Origin: Tipula vernalis
Taxonomy: Eukaryota > Arthropoda > Insecta > Diptera > Tipulidae
Assembly: GCA_958295665.1 (NCBI GenBank)
Contig: OY282559.1
Span: 267,878,057 to 267,942,056, forward strand
Reading direction: 5' to 3'
Length of the DNA stretch: 64,000 nucleotides
Shown here: in pieces, positions 22,047 through 34,390 of the stretch
Layout: each line of letters starts with the position of its first letter
Numbering within the stretch: the stretch's first letter is position 1
The notes under the pieces: model-generated
Databases searched by the model: none
Seen by the model: only the letters and a program-made list of their open reading frames with translations
Told to the model about the DNA's origin: nothing
Program-made: the position numbers and the translations under genes

Positions 22047-22413
22047 TGTTACGATTTTGCCTTGTCAATTAAGGTTCGTATCCCTGAATTGTGAATAATA
22101 CAAAATCAATTTAATTTATCACCAACGAATTTATTTATTTCACACAAGAATTATTACAACACAGTTTATTAATAAAAATTCACAAAATCACTTTATATAA
22201 ATTATTCTCAAATTTTACTGTACACTTATAATTTTTATTTTCACTAAAACACTTTTTAAATCACTTTTTAAATCACTTTTTAATCTTCACACTGTCGCTT
22301 ACCAAATACTACAAAGCCAATTCGACTTCGTTTGCCTTTTTATATACACAAGCCAAACTTCTAGAAAGCTCATAACTTTTCCAGTTAGAATAGCGTAGAA
22401 ACATTACGTAACA
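22047..22413 (-). repeat. BEL/Pao LTR (5' LTR of the minus-strand element)
   Basis: 367 bp bounded by TGTTACG ... CGTAACA. On the minus strand it has a TATA box (TATATAAAAAGG, about 75 bp in) and AATAAA further on, the expected U3-R-U5 arrangement. It lies ~290 bp upstream of the gag fragment on the same strand. Flanking bases do not form an obvious target duplication, which fits a 5' LTR rather than a solo LTR. No clear primer-binding site was read. Confidence 0.75.
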
Positions 22414-22985
22414 ATTTTTATCATGGAAAATTTCATTTTAGTACAGTTAAACATTGAGCTATTCATTTAACTTCTTCTATTACACACTAGGTGTCACCGT
22501 CACAATATTTAATATTCGATTAATTTTCAGATTGTAATTATTTATTGTAAATGCGTAGACAACCGTCTGTCCGATGATAATATCTAAAACCTGATCCGGC
22601 TCAGTTGGACCAAATGTTGCTGTACGATGCGAACTGTATTTTTTTAATAAAATTAAGTTTCCCTTTACATATTTTATTTCAATTAAAAACTAAAAAATGG
22701 TGCTTCATGCACGATTATATAAACCAGAATGCCCTGTTCCGCTTTTTTATTTTTTTCTTGCTTTCTTTTGAATTTTGTGTTTTTTATTTGTTTTGCTAAG
22801 AATTACTACTGGCTTCACACTCTTGTCTGTGGTTTTGAACAGGGTAACATTCAATAACAAAGATGTTGAGTTTAAACGGTTAAACAAATGCGACACAAAG
22901 CGCTAATGCAATCATCACTTTTTTGCTGTTCTGCTGCTGCAAAACGAACTTAGTCCACTTTCAGGTTTATTCACGACTGCGAAAT
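22414..22985. other. Unassigned sequence
   Basis: No gene recognised. 22600-22800 contains a T-rich frame with no family resemblance. Confidence 0.4.
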
Positions 22986-22989
22986 CGAC

Positions 22990-23290
22990 GTACAAATGAA
23001 AGAGTCAACAAATTGGTAATCTAATTGTAATTATTTGTTGAATTCCAGCAACCGTTTCTTCAGTTCATTGTCAGCACCAACGAAAGTTTTAGCATTGTCT
23101 GAATAAAAAGATTTGATTTTTTCTCTGCGTGCAATAAATGTATGAATGTATGACATCCTGGCATAATAGCTGGCTCCTCTATTGCATCAATATGCCTTAT
23201 TATCTCGTACTTTAGCCCTTGAATTTTTGCTGGCTTATTGGCAGAGACCTTACTTTTGACGAAACTCTAAAGAAAGAAGTCCAAGGGTGC
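22990..23290 (-). pseudogene. Second BEL/Pao integrase scrap
   Basis: The minus-strand translation around 23120-23030 reads KIKSFYSDNAKTFVGADNEL, followed by KKRLLEFN. The SDNxxxFVGA block holds the second catalytic Asp of BEL integrase. The nucleotides also resemble 16930-16990 in the first element, showing a second, separate BEL copy. The rest of the element is not seen. Confidence 0.7.
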
Positions 23291-24298
23291 CATATGAAGC
23301 AATATTCTGTTTTTTTAATTTTTTTCACTCATTAATATTCAAAATACAATAATTAACGAATGGAAAAAATTTAGAAGCGTCTTAAACAGACAAAAGTAAA
23401 ATATGTGATAGGATATATAACAAAAATTTGCTAATGTCAGCCGCAATTTTCAAGCCGAAAGTAAACATCCATTAATGCAGATCAATGCAACAAACAAATA
23501 TTGCAATCCATCTTCAAGCAAAACACTCTAGATGCTGATTTTATACCAATTTTCTAATAATTTTTGGAAAATCGAATTTTCCCAGAATTCCCTGAATTTT
23601 TTTTCATTCCAATTTTAAATATTTTTTGGATTATTCTGATTTTCCGATATTTTCCACAAGTTGGTGGAACACAGTTTTCCCCCGTAAGACTATTGACAGA
23701 AGCTTGTTATGCTTACCATGGATCCTGTTAACATTCTGTTGATAATCCTAATATTTTTTTATTTTCGGCTGGAATGTAAATAAAGTAATCTGAATTATCG
23801 AAATTTTTGGCCAACTTTAACAGGGTCTTTTATTGAACTACAAAGTAGATCCTACTTATTATGTTAAGACTGTTTAAATAATATGTGTCTAGTCTGAACT
23901 ACATAAACCAAGGTAATCCGATATTTTCGGAATTTTTGTATACCTTATAGTATTGTGAAATTTCGATAATTCGTGATTATAAAGTTGTTCATGGTATATG
24001 CTGTTGAATTGCTTGGCTTACAGCTTATTCGATATTTTTCAGATAAAACGAGTTTCCAGGCCGTGATGTTACACTTTAATTAAAATTTTTCAGTCTTTCG
24101 CGAACCGTTTTCGAGTTGCAAGCTACTAAAGATTATTTGAGATTATTCAAAATCGGATAATTATCGAATCAAGTGATTTAATTGGTATTGAAGATTTATA
24201 AACAATTCGATATTCTTGCAATTTTGAGATTGTCAAAGTTGTACTTGGCATGCGATTGTATCACTTAATATCCACTCCAGAGATTTATTGGATTACTC
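23291..24298. other. Unassigned AT-rich sequence
   Basis: No gene. Short words such as CGATATTTTC and AATTTCGATAATTC recur loosely between 23560 and 24240, suggesting an old diverged repeat. Confidence 0.4.
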
Positions 24299-25131
24299 CA
24301 GGACAGCGATTTTGGTCGAAATTTGAGGATTGAGTTGAGAATCACCGGAAGGCAATATTATTGGTAAATTGTATTGGTGTTCAAAGAATAGAGAAAAACA
24401 GAGAATACATTTTTGAAAATAAAAAAAACTGAGGTTGTACATATTTTTATTTCCTGCAAAATTTAAAACTAAAAAAATTGTTAATTGAATAATGATTTAA
24501 AGATAAATAAATATTAAGTAAAAATGGAAAATAAGTCAGAAAAATACTTATGGACTATTATTTTATTAATAATTTTAAATGATGAAAAATCACACGACGT
24601 ACATCCTGCCTTTCCTGCGCTTGAATTAACACTAAAACCATGGGCGTTTTTTTTAGTTTTTTGTTTAACATGATGCAAATAAGAGAGATAAACTGACACG
24701 AATAAGAAGGATAATGTGAAAAATATAAGAAGTAAATTAGTGAATGTGTTTTTGACTTAGTGTTATTTCAAGCGCAGGAAAAGCAGGATGTACGTCGTGT
24801 GATTTTTCATCATTTAAAATTATTAATAAAATTGTAGTCCATAAGTATTTTTCTGACTTATTTTCCATTTTTACTTAATATTTATTTATCTTTAAATCAT
24901 TATTCAATTAACAATTTTTTTAGTTTTAAATTTTGCAGGAAATTATCGGAAATAAAAATTTGTACAACCATCCTTTCGTACGCATGAGATGAGACTGAAT
25001 TGTTTTGTTTATTGTTCAAATGTTTATTCTCTGTTTTTCTCTATTCTTTGGACACCAATACAATTTACCAGTACCTTTGCCTTCCGGTAATTCTCAACTC
25101 AATCCTCAAATTTAGACCAAAATCGCTGTCC
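24299..25131. mobile_element. Long palindromic (foldback) element
   Basis: The left arm ~24299-24640 is the reverse complement of ~24755-25131. Examples: GACAGCGATTTTGGTC at the outer left against GACCAAAATCGCTGTC at the right; GTACATCCTGCCTTTCCTGCG near 24600 against its complement near 24775. Arms are about 340 bp with a ~115-bp spacer, and differ by scattered substitutions and small indels. No transposase is encoded. It is probably a non-autonomous DNA transposon with very long inverted repeats. Confidence 0.8.
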
Positions 25132-25179
25132 GGGTTTCAAGTTTTTTTTTTTTTATACTTCGAACATTTCGAAGACATA

Positions 25180-26060
25180 TCGACGAAGACATATATGTGC
25201 TCTGTACATATGTAGCTCAGCGATTGTTTGATACTCACCTTTCATATTACAGTTATGAAGAAAGCTTACGAGATGAGGACAATGGTGTAAGAATTTCCAA
25301 AATCGGACCATCTGGTGAGGAGGATGTTGCGGTCCAACTATAAAATTGTATTCAAAAACTGATTTTTGGCCCACGGATCAAAAGAAAATTCCTGATTTAA
25401 TTGACGTCTGTGAACTTAAAGGCATTTCTTTTATGTATGTAAAGGCAACAGATTACTAAAATCTGCCTTCCGATCACTCACCAGTAATAGTTACAGTGTA
25501 GTTACGACGCTCTAAGGACAGAAATGCCTAAACGTCTTACAAACAAGTGAACTAATTGGGATAAATAAAGGACACTAGTCGAACAAAATTGTTTACTTGT
25601 CTCTTATCACACCAGCATGCGGCAGCAGAAAATTTAAAAGATGATCTGGCCTCCTCAGCTGCAAAGAATACACCCGTCGTATATAGTTCAGAAAAAAATT
25701 AATAAATTATTATATAATATTCACATATTTTGTCAGAAAAATCCAGGAAAAGCTGAGTTTTTCACTTCGAGAAAACAGAAATATTGTTCTGCTGACTTTT
25801 TGGATATCGTGCAAGCCTTTGATAAAAAGTTTGGCTTACCTTTGTCGATAATAGTTCCAAAAAGTAATAGTCAAACAGAACGGCAGGCCTGCATTTTAGA
25901 CAAAAAAATGAATTTCCTAATCTTTGCCATTACTTGTACTTATTATGCATTGTCAACACTTGCTAATAACGCCCCTATATTACTAGAACCATAAAATCAC
26001 AAAACGGTTCGCCTCAACTGATTCAAGTTGGCCACAAGTGGGACAGATTCAGAAAAATGA
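25180..26060 (+). pseudogene. Jockey-like LINE fragments (endonuclease, RT)
   Basis: 25375-25490 encodes IPDLIDVCELKGIS and later LPSDHSPVIVTV, the end of a Jockey-group endonuclease (PDLIDF ... SSDHxPV). 25760-25850 encodes SRKQKYCSADFLDIVQAFDK, the RT segment around catalytic motif A. Frames are broken by stops, and the order suggests internal deletion between the two. Nothing beyond motif A is clear. Confidence 0.7.
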
Positions 26061-26699
26061 AATAAAAATCGAAATAACCATCAGGCCTTGGGGGGGGGGG
26101 ACGGCATGTATTCGAAAGCTCAGCTCCTCAGCTCCTTGAGTTTTCAATGACTTGGTAACACGGCAAGGCAACTTTCTTGGTACCGTGAATGTCAACGTGC
26201 TCATGTGTCCAAAGATAACACGTTAGCTCTACAAATTTCAACAACGACCTTCGTGATCGTCACTTATTACTGAAGGCCCGGTAACATAAAGAAAAACCAT
26301 CAGCAATTTGTACCAATAAAGCACCTTACTTTTTTAACGAAGTGAGTTCAAGCATCGTAACAGCCGAGAATTCGGTTTAAATATTTCGGCCCTCCTACCA
26401 TAGCCCAAAATGATCACCTAGTGTCTGAATCTGAAAACAATAAATGAAAAGTGTTGCTTAGAAGCACTCTTCACATTAGACTGATTCACCGCTCAGGACC
26501 ACAAGATCGAAATATTTTCCTAAATTCATTCTCAACGTCCGTGGTGTCGAATCCATACCCGCACAGACTATGCTATGCAAAAAAACAGTAAATTTTCTTC
26601 AGTGGCCTACGTGTTCGACAAGAACATTTATCAAACACCTTTGGTATATCGAACGAAACGACCCGCAGTCTACCATTTTATATTCTTACATCCAAAAAT

Positions 26700-28020
26700 A
26701 ATATGAATAGATATGTCGGTCAATTACCGTATCGTGTGGTCGGCTAAAATTTGTGAACCCAACTCTATGTGCTTGCTTATCATTATTCGAAAAACCAATT
26801 TTGGTCAAAGAAATGGAGAAAAGGCATTATCTAAACCCTCAGAATATTGTCGAATAATGTGGGGATGTGCAACTTTTCGAACACAATTTTCAAATGTGAC
26901 GGATGGTCCGATTTTGGAAATTCTATACAGGGTGGACAGACATATCATCTTTCTGGTGGGATGGACAGAGAAATGCGTCATATTTGCAGTTTATTGTCCA
27001 CCGAAATATTCAATTAAAAGACATCAATTTGCCTCTGTACAACCCCAAACATATCAAATGGGGTTCTAGATGAATATATTCGAAAGGAAAACAATTGTAT
27101 GAATGTGTGCAAGACTGAAAACTGCATCACATATCTACTGTCCACTTAACCTATTGGCCAACTGAGGTACGAAAAACTCCCGATTTGCTGGACTTTTGTG
27201 TAACAAAGGATGTAGCTATACCACTTGTTGACTCACCGGTATTAATAAATTATAAACGTGCAAGTTCCAAAACTATATCGCAACCTAGATTTATGACGAA
27301 TCAAAACAGTAAATGGGCACCATTTAAGTCTAACGAGAAAGAGAGTATTCGTTAAACATCCCTCTAAAAACCAAACATGAAACTGATGTAGCTGTAAAAA
27401 AACCTGGGATGCTAAACAAAGCAGCTCAGTTTTCATAAAGTTTGCACAAATCATCTCAGAATATTCTGCAGTGATTAATAATAAAACGCTCAGTTTGTCG
27501 AAAATAGTTCTTACAAAGATTACCTAGCCTTAAATGAAATTTAATAATGTGATGAAAAAATTCAAAATTATCTTAATGAACTCTCAGCTGCTGAAGCAGC
27601 AGCCTCACATAGGCTAAAAGGACATACTTTCATGACCTCGTATTAGTCCACCTGAGGGAAACTGGGCAGGTACGCAGGTAAAGCAAACATTTATAATCAC
27701 AAATGAGCAAATTAGAAGCTCCGAATTAATAGCTTGTGATGTAGAAGCTGTGGAAATTCAGCTAATGGAGTACAAGAAGAAAAGAAAATCAAATAAGAAA
27801 ATATTCAACCATAAAAGCACCAAGGAACTGTTAAGTGGCAAAGTACTTAAAAACCTCAACAGAAAACTGTAATGAAAACGGGCAGACGGCTTTTCCTGAA
27901 ATCTGGAAAATTTCGCAAATAATAATGATTCCAAAACCTGGTAAAGATGAAACAAAAGGTAAAGTCAGATCATCCAATCAGTTTTCTACCAACCTTATTG
28001 TATTAGTATTTACCTAATTA
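26700..28020 (+). pseudogene. Second Jockey-like LINE fragment
   Basis: 27160-27240 encodes RKTPDLLDFCVTKDVAIP then LVDSPVLINY, the endonuclease C-terminus with the SDH triad decayed. 27890-28000 encodes FPEIWKISQIIMIPKPGKDE, the start of a Jockey-type RT (FPxxWKxAxIIxIPKPGK). The intervening ~600 bp corresponds to the endonuclease-RT linker with several stops. It is truncated after the RT start. Confidence 0.75.
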
Positions 28021-28589
28021 GTTTTAATTGGTTATTAGTTTAGTGTGAAACTATTAGTTTAGTTTGAAATACCACTAACCAGTATGTTGGGTGACCGGCA
28101 GGTAAATAATCCAGATTCTGTTCCTCTATAGCTTCGTAAAGTTTTTTGCCTTTTGGTGTGACAATCTCGATCCCTATTGCACATGTTTAGCGATGTTATC
28201 TTCTCCCGCAAGGAATTTACCCAGCGGCTGGATGCCCAGCCGGTTAAAATAATCAATAAATTGCTGCTTTTTAGTTCCGTGTTTTGAAGGGCAGTAATTA
28301 GCCGATATTATACTCCTAGGTAAATATTAGTTGGTTGGATGTGCTGTTTTAAAAAATGTTTTATTCGTGAAGAGTGTTTCTGATATTAGCATGATACCTA
28401 TATTGTGATCGATGAGAAAGGCTTGTAATTCAACTTTGTACTATGGAAAAGGTTCGCATTCCAAATAGCTATTTATAGGATAATTAATTTTGGTTTCGGT
28501 TAGTAAAAATTTTAAAACCGGTTTGCTTGTTAGAATTTTGTTACATAAATAAACGTATTGCCTTTCCTTTGTTAGAAATAAACAAAATA

Positions 28590-29170
28590 AAATATCATAA
28601 GATTCTGCTGTTCAGAATTATGGATGCCCTGCTAACGAACTCATTGGCTACCTCTTGGTCAATTCTGAACGAGGTTCTCTTGTTAGAATTTTCGCTACAT
28701 CAATTAAAGTGTGGCCTTCCCATAGTTAAATATGAATAAAATAAAAACACAAAAAAAATTCTTCTGCTCAGAATTATGGTGGCCCTGAAAATGTGTTATA
28801 TCAGTTCAGAAGAAGAACCCATTGGCTACCTCTTGGCCAATTCCGAACAAGGTTCGCTTGTTAGAATTACCGCTACATCAAAAAATGTATTGCCCTCCCA
28901 TAGTTAAAAACAAATTCTAACACACGAACCGCGTTCAAAATTTGCCAAGAAATAGCCAATAGGTGCATCTTCTGAACTAATATAACAAATTTGCAGGGCC
29001 ACCATAATCCTGAGCAGAAGAATTTTATGATATTATTATTTTTTTATATTTCCAATAAAGGAAAGGTAATACGTTTATTGATGTAACAAAAATTCAGGTA
29101 GGCAGCTACTTGAACCCTCTACTATATTGTCATAACAAATTTTCAGGCTAGTCATAATCTTAACATATAG
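28590..29170. repeat. Foldback of ~185-bp units
   Basis: Two direct units share TTCTGCT(G/C)(T/A)TCAGAATTATGG (28606 and 28762) and CATTGGCTACCTCTTGG (28643 and 28818). From ~28905 the sequence returns inverted (GGGCCACCATAATCCTGAGC near 28995). Same architecture as 4265-4860 and 20182-21402, but unrelated sequence. Non-coding. Confidence 0.75.
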
Positions 29171-32100
29171 AAACATTTTTTATTTTTTTTTTTTCATTTT
29201 TAACTAGGAGAAAAATATCTTACAATAAATTAAAATCCTGGGATGGATTTTTTCGCTCGAGTGAAAAGTCTGGGATGGATTTTAGTTTCACACACTTTAA
29301 ATAGCGTAGAAAAAAAATTCTCGGATGAATTTTTACGCTCATGTTGTCAGGGGTAATTTCCAATTTTCCTGGGATGAAAGTCTGGGATAACTTCAATGGG
29401 ATATGAATTGATACTTCTTTTTTAATAAAATAAAGCTTTGCTTCCGGTTTGTTGAACAATTGAAATTCTTGGCATTTGTCTTGAGCATTCAAGCTAACTG
29501 TAGTTTAATTGAATAATTTTTTTTAGCTCAGTTTGTAATAGTATCGTGCGATAGATTGTGATTTTCAGAAACTGGATTAGCTGCACACTTGGTTTCATCA
29601 CACACACGATTCGTACCAGACAGATCTATAAAACAAAAATTCAAAACTAGTTAACGGAGAACTGTTGTAATACATTGAAAATTTGCTTTTTAGATGGTTT
29701 CCCACTTCAATGTATGAATTTAGTTAAGTATTTTATGTACCTGAGCCATATATCAAATTTCTGTGAATTGATAATTTTATTCTAACACCAAAAGCTGGAA
29801 TCAACAACGTATGTACGATAAAACCGGCGACTTGTTTATAGTTAACAATAAAATTTGAATAAAAATTTCAATCACAAACCACTAAACTGTAAAGAAATTT
29901 ACATTGATTTAAGGTTTTCCCACCAAAAAAACAAAAAGTTAAAGAACCACCAACTGTTATGCCCTTTAAACACAAGCACGTGAACATACAACTATTCATG
30001 AATAATAATGTAATTATAAAACTTCTAAACAACCCTCTTATAACATTTACCGCCACTATAATATCGAAAATGAAACATGGAATACCACCGCACACAATTT
30101 TTTGTATTTTTTTTAATTTGAATAATCAATCGAATCGTAACGAGTGGAAAACCGTTCACACAAAGTTATTTTTAATTCACTTACATTACCAAAAAAAAAA
30201 AAATTAATTATTCGTTGTAATGTAGTCAGGGTCGCACCCCTCTCATTACTATGTACCATAAAGTGGAAGAAGTCAATATGTGTATCGAAGTATTTAAAGA
30301 GACCCCTCTTGCGGAATTGAAGCATTTTAAACAAGGGGAAGTGGTGTATGTTTTTTTTATCATTTAAGGTTATCAGACAAATAGTTTTCCGTATTTATAG
30401 TAACCCTTAGACTGACATTTCGATTGGTATATTTATAATACATGCGGTAAGTAGTTTTCGAGTGGATATTTTAACTCGAATTGAGAATTCTTTCAAGTAG
30501 GTATACAGTAATTTTATAAAAAAATCCTCTTTGCAAACACACACACACACACATACATAAACATACAGACTACCAGCATGGAAAATTTATTGCAGGAAAT
30601 TACTTTTTTATTTTTAGACGACGTCGATGACGAGTCGAATAAATTTTGTAAGGGGTTTTTAATTTAATAATTTAAACCCAGGAGGACGAAATTACTTCAA
30701 CCATGATTTTTTATTTTAATATTGTTTGGGAAATTATTTATTTGTTGTTATCGGAATTTATACAATATAACATTGCCGTTCTAATTCGATGAATTTATAG
30801 AGGAAAAACTATTTGCGATTGTATTGTAATTGACAGGGAATTTAATTTATTATTAATAGCGACCCGCATTTTCACTCAAACAGCACGAAACCATGAATTC
30901 CAGGTGACTTTTGATAATTTTTCTATCGAAATTTTAGAAGTTGAAATAAAGGTAACAGGCTTTGGTCTCATTATATATACGAAAACTGTGCATTGTTTCA
31001 AATGAGTTTAATTATTGGGCATTCTCCGAATAAAATTTTGAATATTATCCTCTCTTTTTCTCTATCACAATTGTAGTAAAAGGGTGCCTTATATGGGATT
31101 CTGTTTTGTTGATGGATGTGAACAATTTCTTAACTCGTCCCTAAAATCAAACAACAAGATTGTATTACTGTGCATACTGCAATCTTTGAATTAAACACAT
31201 GGCCAGCAGATTTTTTTTAATCGATCAGGTAGATTAAGAATTCGATCGATTCGAAATAGGTAATTGCTTGAAAAAAGAGGGGTTTCAAACATTTTAGGGC
31301 ATTGCTGTTATGTTTTCGTAACCAACGCGGTTATTAACCGTTTATTTACAAAGAAATTCGGGTGACAAAGAGGGGCAACTTTTGGAGAAATTCGATTTTT
31401 AGTAAAGAACTCAATTATTTGGAGAAGGTGAGAAAATGAGGCAAAGATAATAGCAAAATAGAATAGATTTTAGAACGAAATTAGAAATGTATAAAGGGAA
31501 ACTAAAAGAAGGGAACCAACTATTTATCAGTGGCGATAGGAAATTTCCCGTAAAACAATTTTTCTGTTTTTTTTCTTAAAATGAAAAATAACCGAGCTAT
31601 TTGCAAAAACTTGACTGAGACCCCAAAAATGAGGTGAAACCTCTCGTATTTCGACCATTTCCATATTCGTCCGAGCTCGGGAGTTATCGGATTTTTATTC
31701 TAAGAAATCGCTGCTTAGAGTTTGTATGATCGGTCCCAATTGACAAACTCCAGATTTTGCAAAGTCAGCTTGGTCCTACTAAATTTTCTGTTAGTTCTAT
31801 TATTTGTCAGTACCCACTAATTTTTCAGATTTTTATCATAGTTCTAAAAAGGCCAAAACTAGCAGAAAAATTGTGATTCGCGATAACTGTGTATCAGCCG
31901 CACGGTCACTGTGTTCGTGTTAGCTCCTATCAATTGTCAGATTTATGTCATAGTCCAATGGCAAAAATCGGCCTCGGAACATATAACTCGCGTATTACTT
32001 AATTTATTGTAAATGAATTAATTCCAGATTTTTCGAGATAGACATATACGAGTATACTTCACTATTTGTTTCGGAAACATGTGGCTCGCGTGTTACTTGA

Positions 32101-32639
32101 AAACTAACTGTGTGGATATTTACTTTACAGTTTTGTCTGTAAGTTCTATCAACGCAAACATTTTTTCAGTTTCTTGTCATAGTTCTGAAATGGCAAAAAT
32201 TGGCCCGAAACTTGTGAGTCTTGTTTAATTTAATTTTAGTCCTTTAAGTAAATCCAATTCAAGATTTTGTTAGGCTGACATCGATTCCATAATTACTTCA
32301 AAAAGTAACTGAATAAACTCAAGGTTTTACGAGGTGAACTACTACTATTCAGTAGCGTAGCACAAAAATTCTTGAGAGAGGCAATGGCGTGGGGAGAGGT
32401 TAGTAAAACAATATTTCTACCCGCCAATTAGAGAAAGGTGGTAGGGCCCTTAGCAACCACGTGCCTAAGAATACTGAATGAAAACCGCGAAACTGCTCTG
32501 ACTTGTCGATATGGGGTTGGCACAGAAATCAGACTAAACTTTATGTAAGAATAGTCTAATAAAATTGGAAAGTGTCGGAAGACCATTCCTTTTCTGATCA
32601 TTGTTATCTTCAATTTGAAGATGACATAGAATCTCTTAA
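29171..32639. other. ~3.5 kb, no gene; weak tandem repeats
   Basis: 29220-29400 repeats CTGGGATGGATTTT-like words. 30536-30553 is a short CA run. 31830-32240 holds at least three diverged units containing TCATAGTYC...GGCAAAAATYGGC (near 31838, 31945 and 32176). No coding family was recognised. Confidence 0.45.
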
Positions 32640-34145
32640 AATTCCAATCTATTGAACCAGGAGGAAAACTGATTGGGATACCTCTAAAACTATTCTGAGT
32701 AATCCACTTTCAGTTGTAGTGCCAAAATCTCCAGAAACTACGCACAAACATGATGCCATAGCAGACAAGCTGTCCAACGCTCTTAATGAAGAAACGGTAG
32801 GCTCTAGTCCTCTTAGTCGGTCTAGGGGTCAATCTCGGCTACCTCGATCGTTCAAGTAATTTTCAAAAATAGCCTAGAACTATGTCACATTCCTAACAAA
32901 TGGAGTGAAGTGAAGATTATATTCAAACTTATGGCAATAAAACGCTAACACTGCAGTCCCAAAGACATTAGACCTATTAGCTTATCTTCCGTCCTCTTAA
33001 CAATATTGAAAAGATAAATAGAAACTCATATTAGAGGCGCGATTGTGCCAGAAAAATTGTCAGAATCACAACATGCACATTGCAAGGGGAGATCTGTGGA
33101 TACAGCTCTTCATGCTCTTACATATTTCATCGAAAAATCTTTCGAACATTGGCACTATGTAATGGTAATCTTTCTGGATTTAGAGGAGGCTTTTAGTAAC
33201 GTCCTCCGCCAGAAGATTTGTAAGTAGAGGCACACCATAAGGCGGCGTACTATCCCACTTACTTTGGAATTTGGTCACTAAAGACCTATTCCTGAAATTT
33301 GAGGTTAGTGGCTTCAAGGCAATTGATCCTTAGTGAATATGGGATAATGGTTGTGGGTTGAATGTAAACCTACACAAAATTGAATTGGTTCTCCTTTCTA
33401 GGAAATACAAACTTCCTCATATCGATCGTCCCACATTAAATGGTATCAACTTGAACTTTATAGATGAAGCAAAATATCTGCGTCTCGTTTGAGTACGTCT
33501 CGAAAGAGTAAAGAAAGCTTTGGTAACGCTGCACAAACTAAACTGCTCTCGCAAAACTGCCATTGGGGAAAAATGGACTGCAGCCCCACATCGTATGCCC
33601 CACGTTGTACACCACAGTATTCAGGCAAAATTCTTCTGAATGGCGTAACTGTCTGGTGGCCTACTCTCGACCAAATTGCAAACCAAAAGCTGTTGATGAA
33701 AGTTAACAATCTTCCTGTGCTAATCCTGTGGATTAGCTATGCACTTTAGAGCACATTCACCCAGCACTGGAGACTTTCCTACATCTGACTCCTTTAGACA
33801 TCTTGGGCAAACAGTTGGCACTATCTTTTGACGTAAAGTTCCCGATTGTGATTCCCTCCGGGATGACTGGCTCACATGAATACTGTCGCAGTTGTGAATA
33901 CGAAAAGGAGGAAGAGATAATACTCCATTTTCTTTGCACCTATCCTGCTCTGGTTCAAAACATATTAAAGTTTCTAGTAGCATCCTTTTTAAATGACCTG
34001 ATGAACCTCAGTAGGATGGATGTCAAGAGTACCCAGCTCAACCATTTGGTTTCAATGAGTAGGTAGAAAATAATAATTGGTGGTATGGCTAAGGACTAGT
34101 CTGTACCTATGCCCGTCTTCATTGGACGGCCATCTTATCTAACCT
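32640..34145 (+). pseudogene. LOA-like LINE, 5'-truncated ORF2 remnant
   Basis: Pieces in order: NKWSEVKIIFK (~32900), DIRPISLSSVL (32965), QHAHCKGRSVDTALHALTYF with VMVIFLDLEEAF (33070-33195, RT motif A region), NGCGLNVNLHKIELV (33350), DEAKYL (33465), a C-terminal block around 33730-33800 (TPLDILGKQ), and a CCHC finger near 33885 (CRSCEYEKEEEIILHFLC). This order, with the ALETFLHLTPLD-type block, resembles LOA/R1-group LINEs. The end has TCTAACCTAACCTAA at ~34135. Multiple stops and frameshifts; the YADD box is not readable. Confidence 0.75.
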
Positions 34146-34199
34146 AACCTAATTTTAGCAACTTTAATGAAAACTTTATCGCAGTCAGAATTAATGTTA

Positions 34200-34390
34200 G
34201 CTTTTGGTTCCTATTCTTACAGTTGATCAAATTCCTGAAAACATTTTGCTTTCAAACTGCCTGCCTTGGTCAGTCGTTATTACGAGCGATACACCGAATC
34301 TAGATTCTTGTACTGAGCGACCGTGGTGGTTCGCATGTTACGAAGGAATGGCGTCCTGTCATTTTATTAACCGGTCAGTTATGGTCAGAT
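34200..34390 (-). pseudogene. Gypsy integrase fragment
   Basis: The minus-strand translation gives GVSLVITTDQGRQFESKMFS, close to the VSTTIVTDQGAQFEPELFTE block of the gypsy at 37402-37662, and the nucleotides also align with ~37455-37520. It is the region of the second catalytic Asp in a related but distinct copy. Confidence 0.7.

Larger units (their letters stand above)
16890..22413 (-). mobile_element. Decayed BEL/Pao LTR retrotransposon
   Basis: On the minus strand the order is LTR (22413-22047), gag (21760-18900, twice interrupted), zinc knuckle, protease, RT, RNase H and integrase (to ~16890). That order and the motifs are those of BEL/Pao. The gag is split by a foldback-type DNA element (20182-21402) and a THAP/P-type relic (~19245-19785, opposite strand). 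Most of the RT palm and the 3' LTR were not found. It is inactive, with frameshifts in every domain. Confidence 0.8.

Noticed and set aside
22047..22413. Solo gypsy LTR
   Set aside because: Possible, but no matching target duplication flanks it, and a BEL gag follows on the same strand at the expected distance, so a BEL 5' LTR is preferred.
29868..30334. Frames of 73-82 residues on both strands as a small membrane protein
   Set aside because: Mutually overlapping, AT-driven hydrophobic translations with no motif.
33458..33983. Minus-strand frames of 60-87 residues
   Set aside because: They lie antisense to the LOA-like LINE remnant, whose motifs are on the plus strand.
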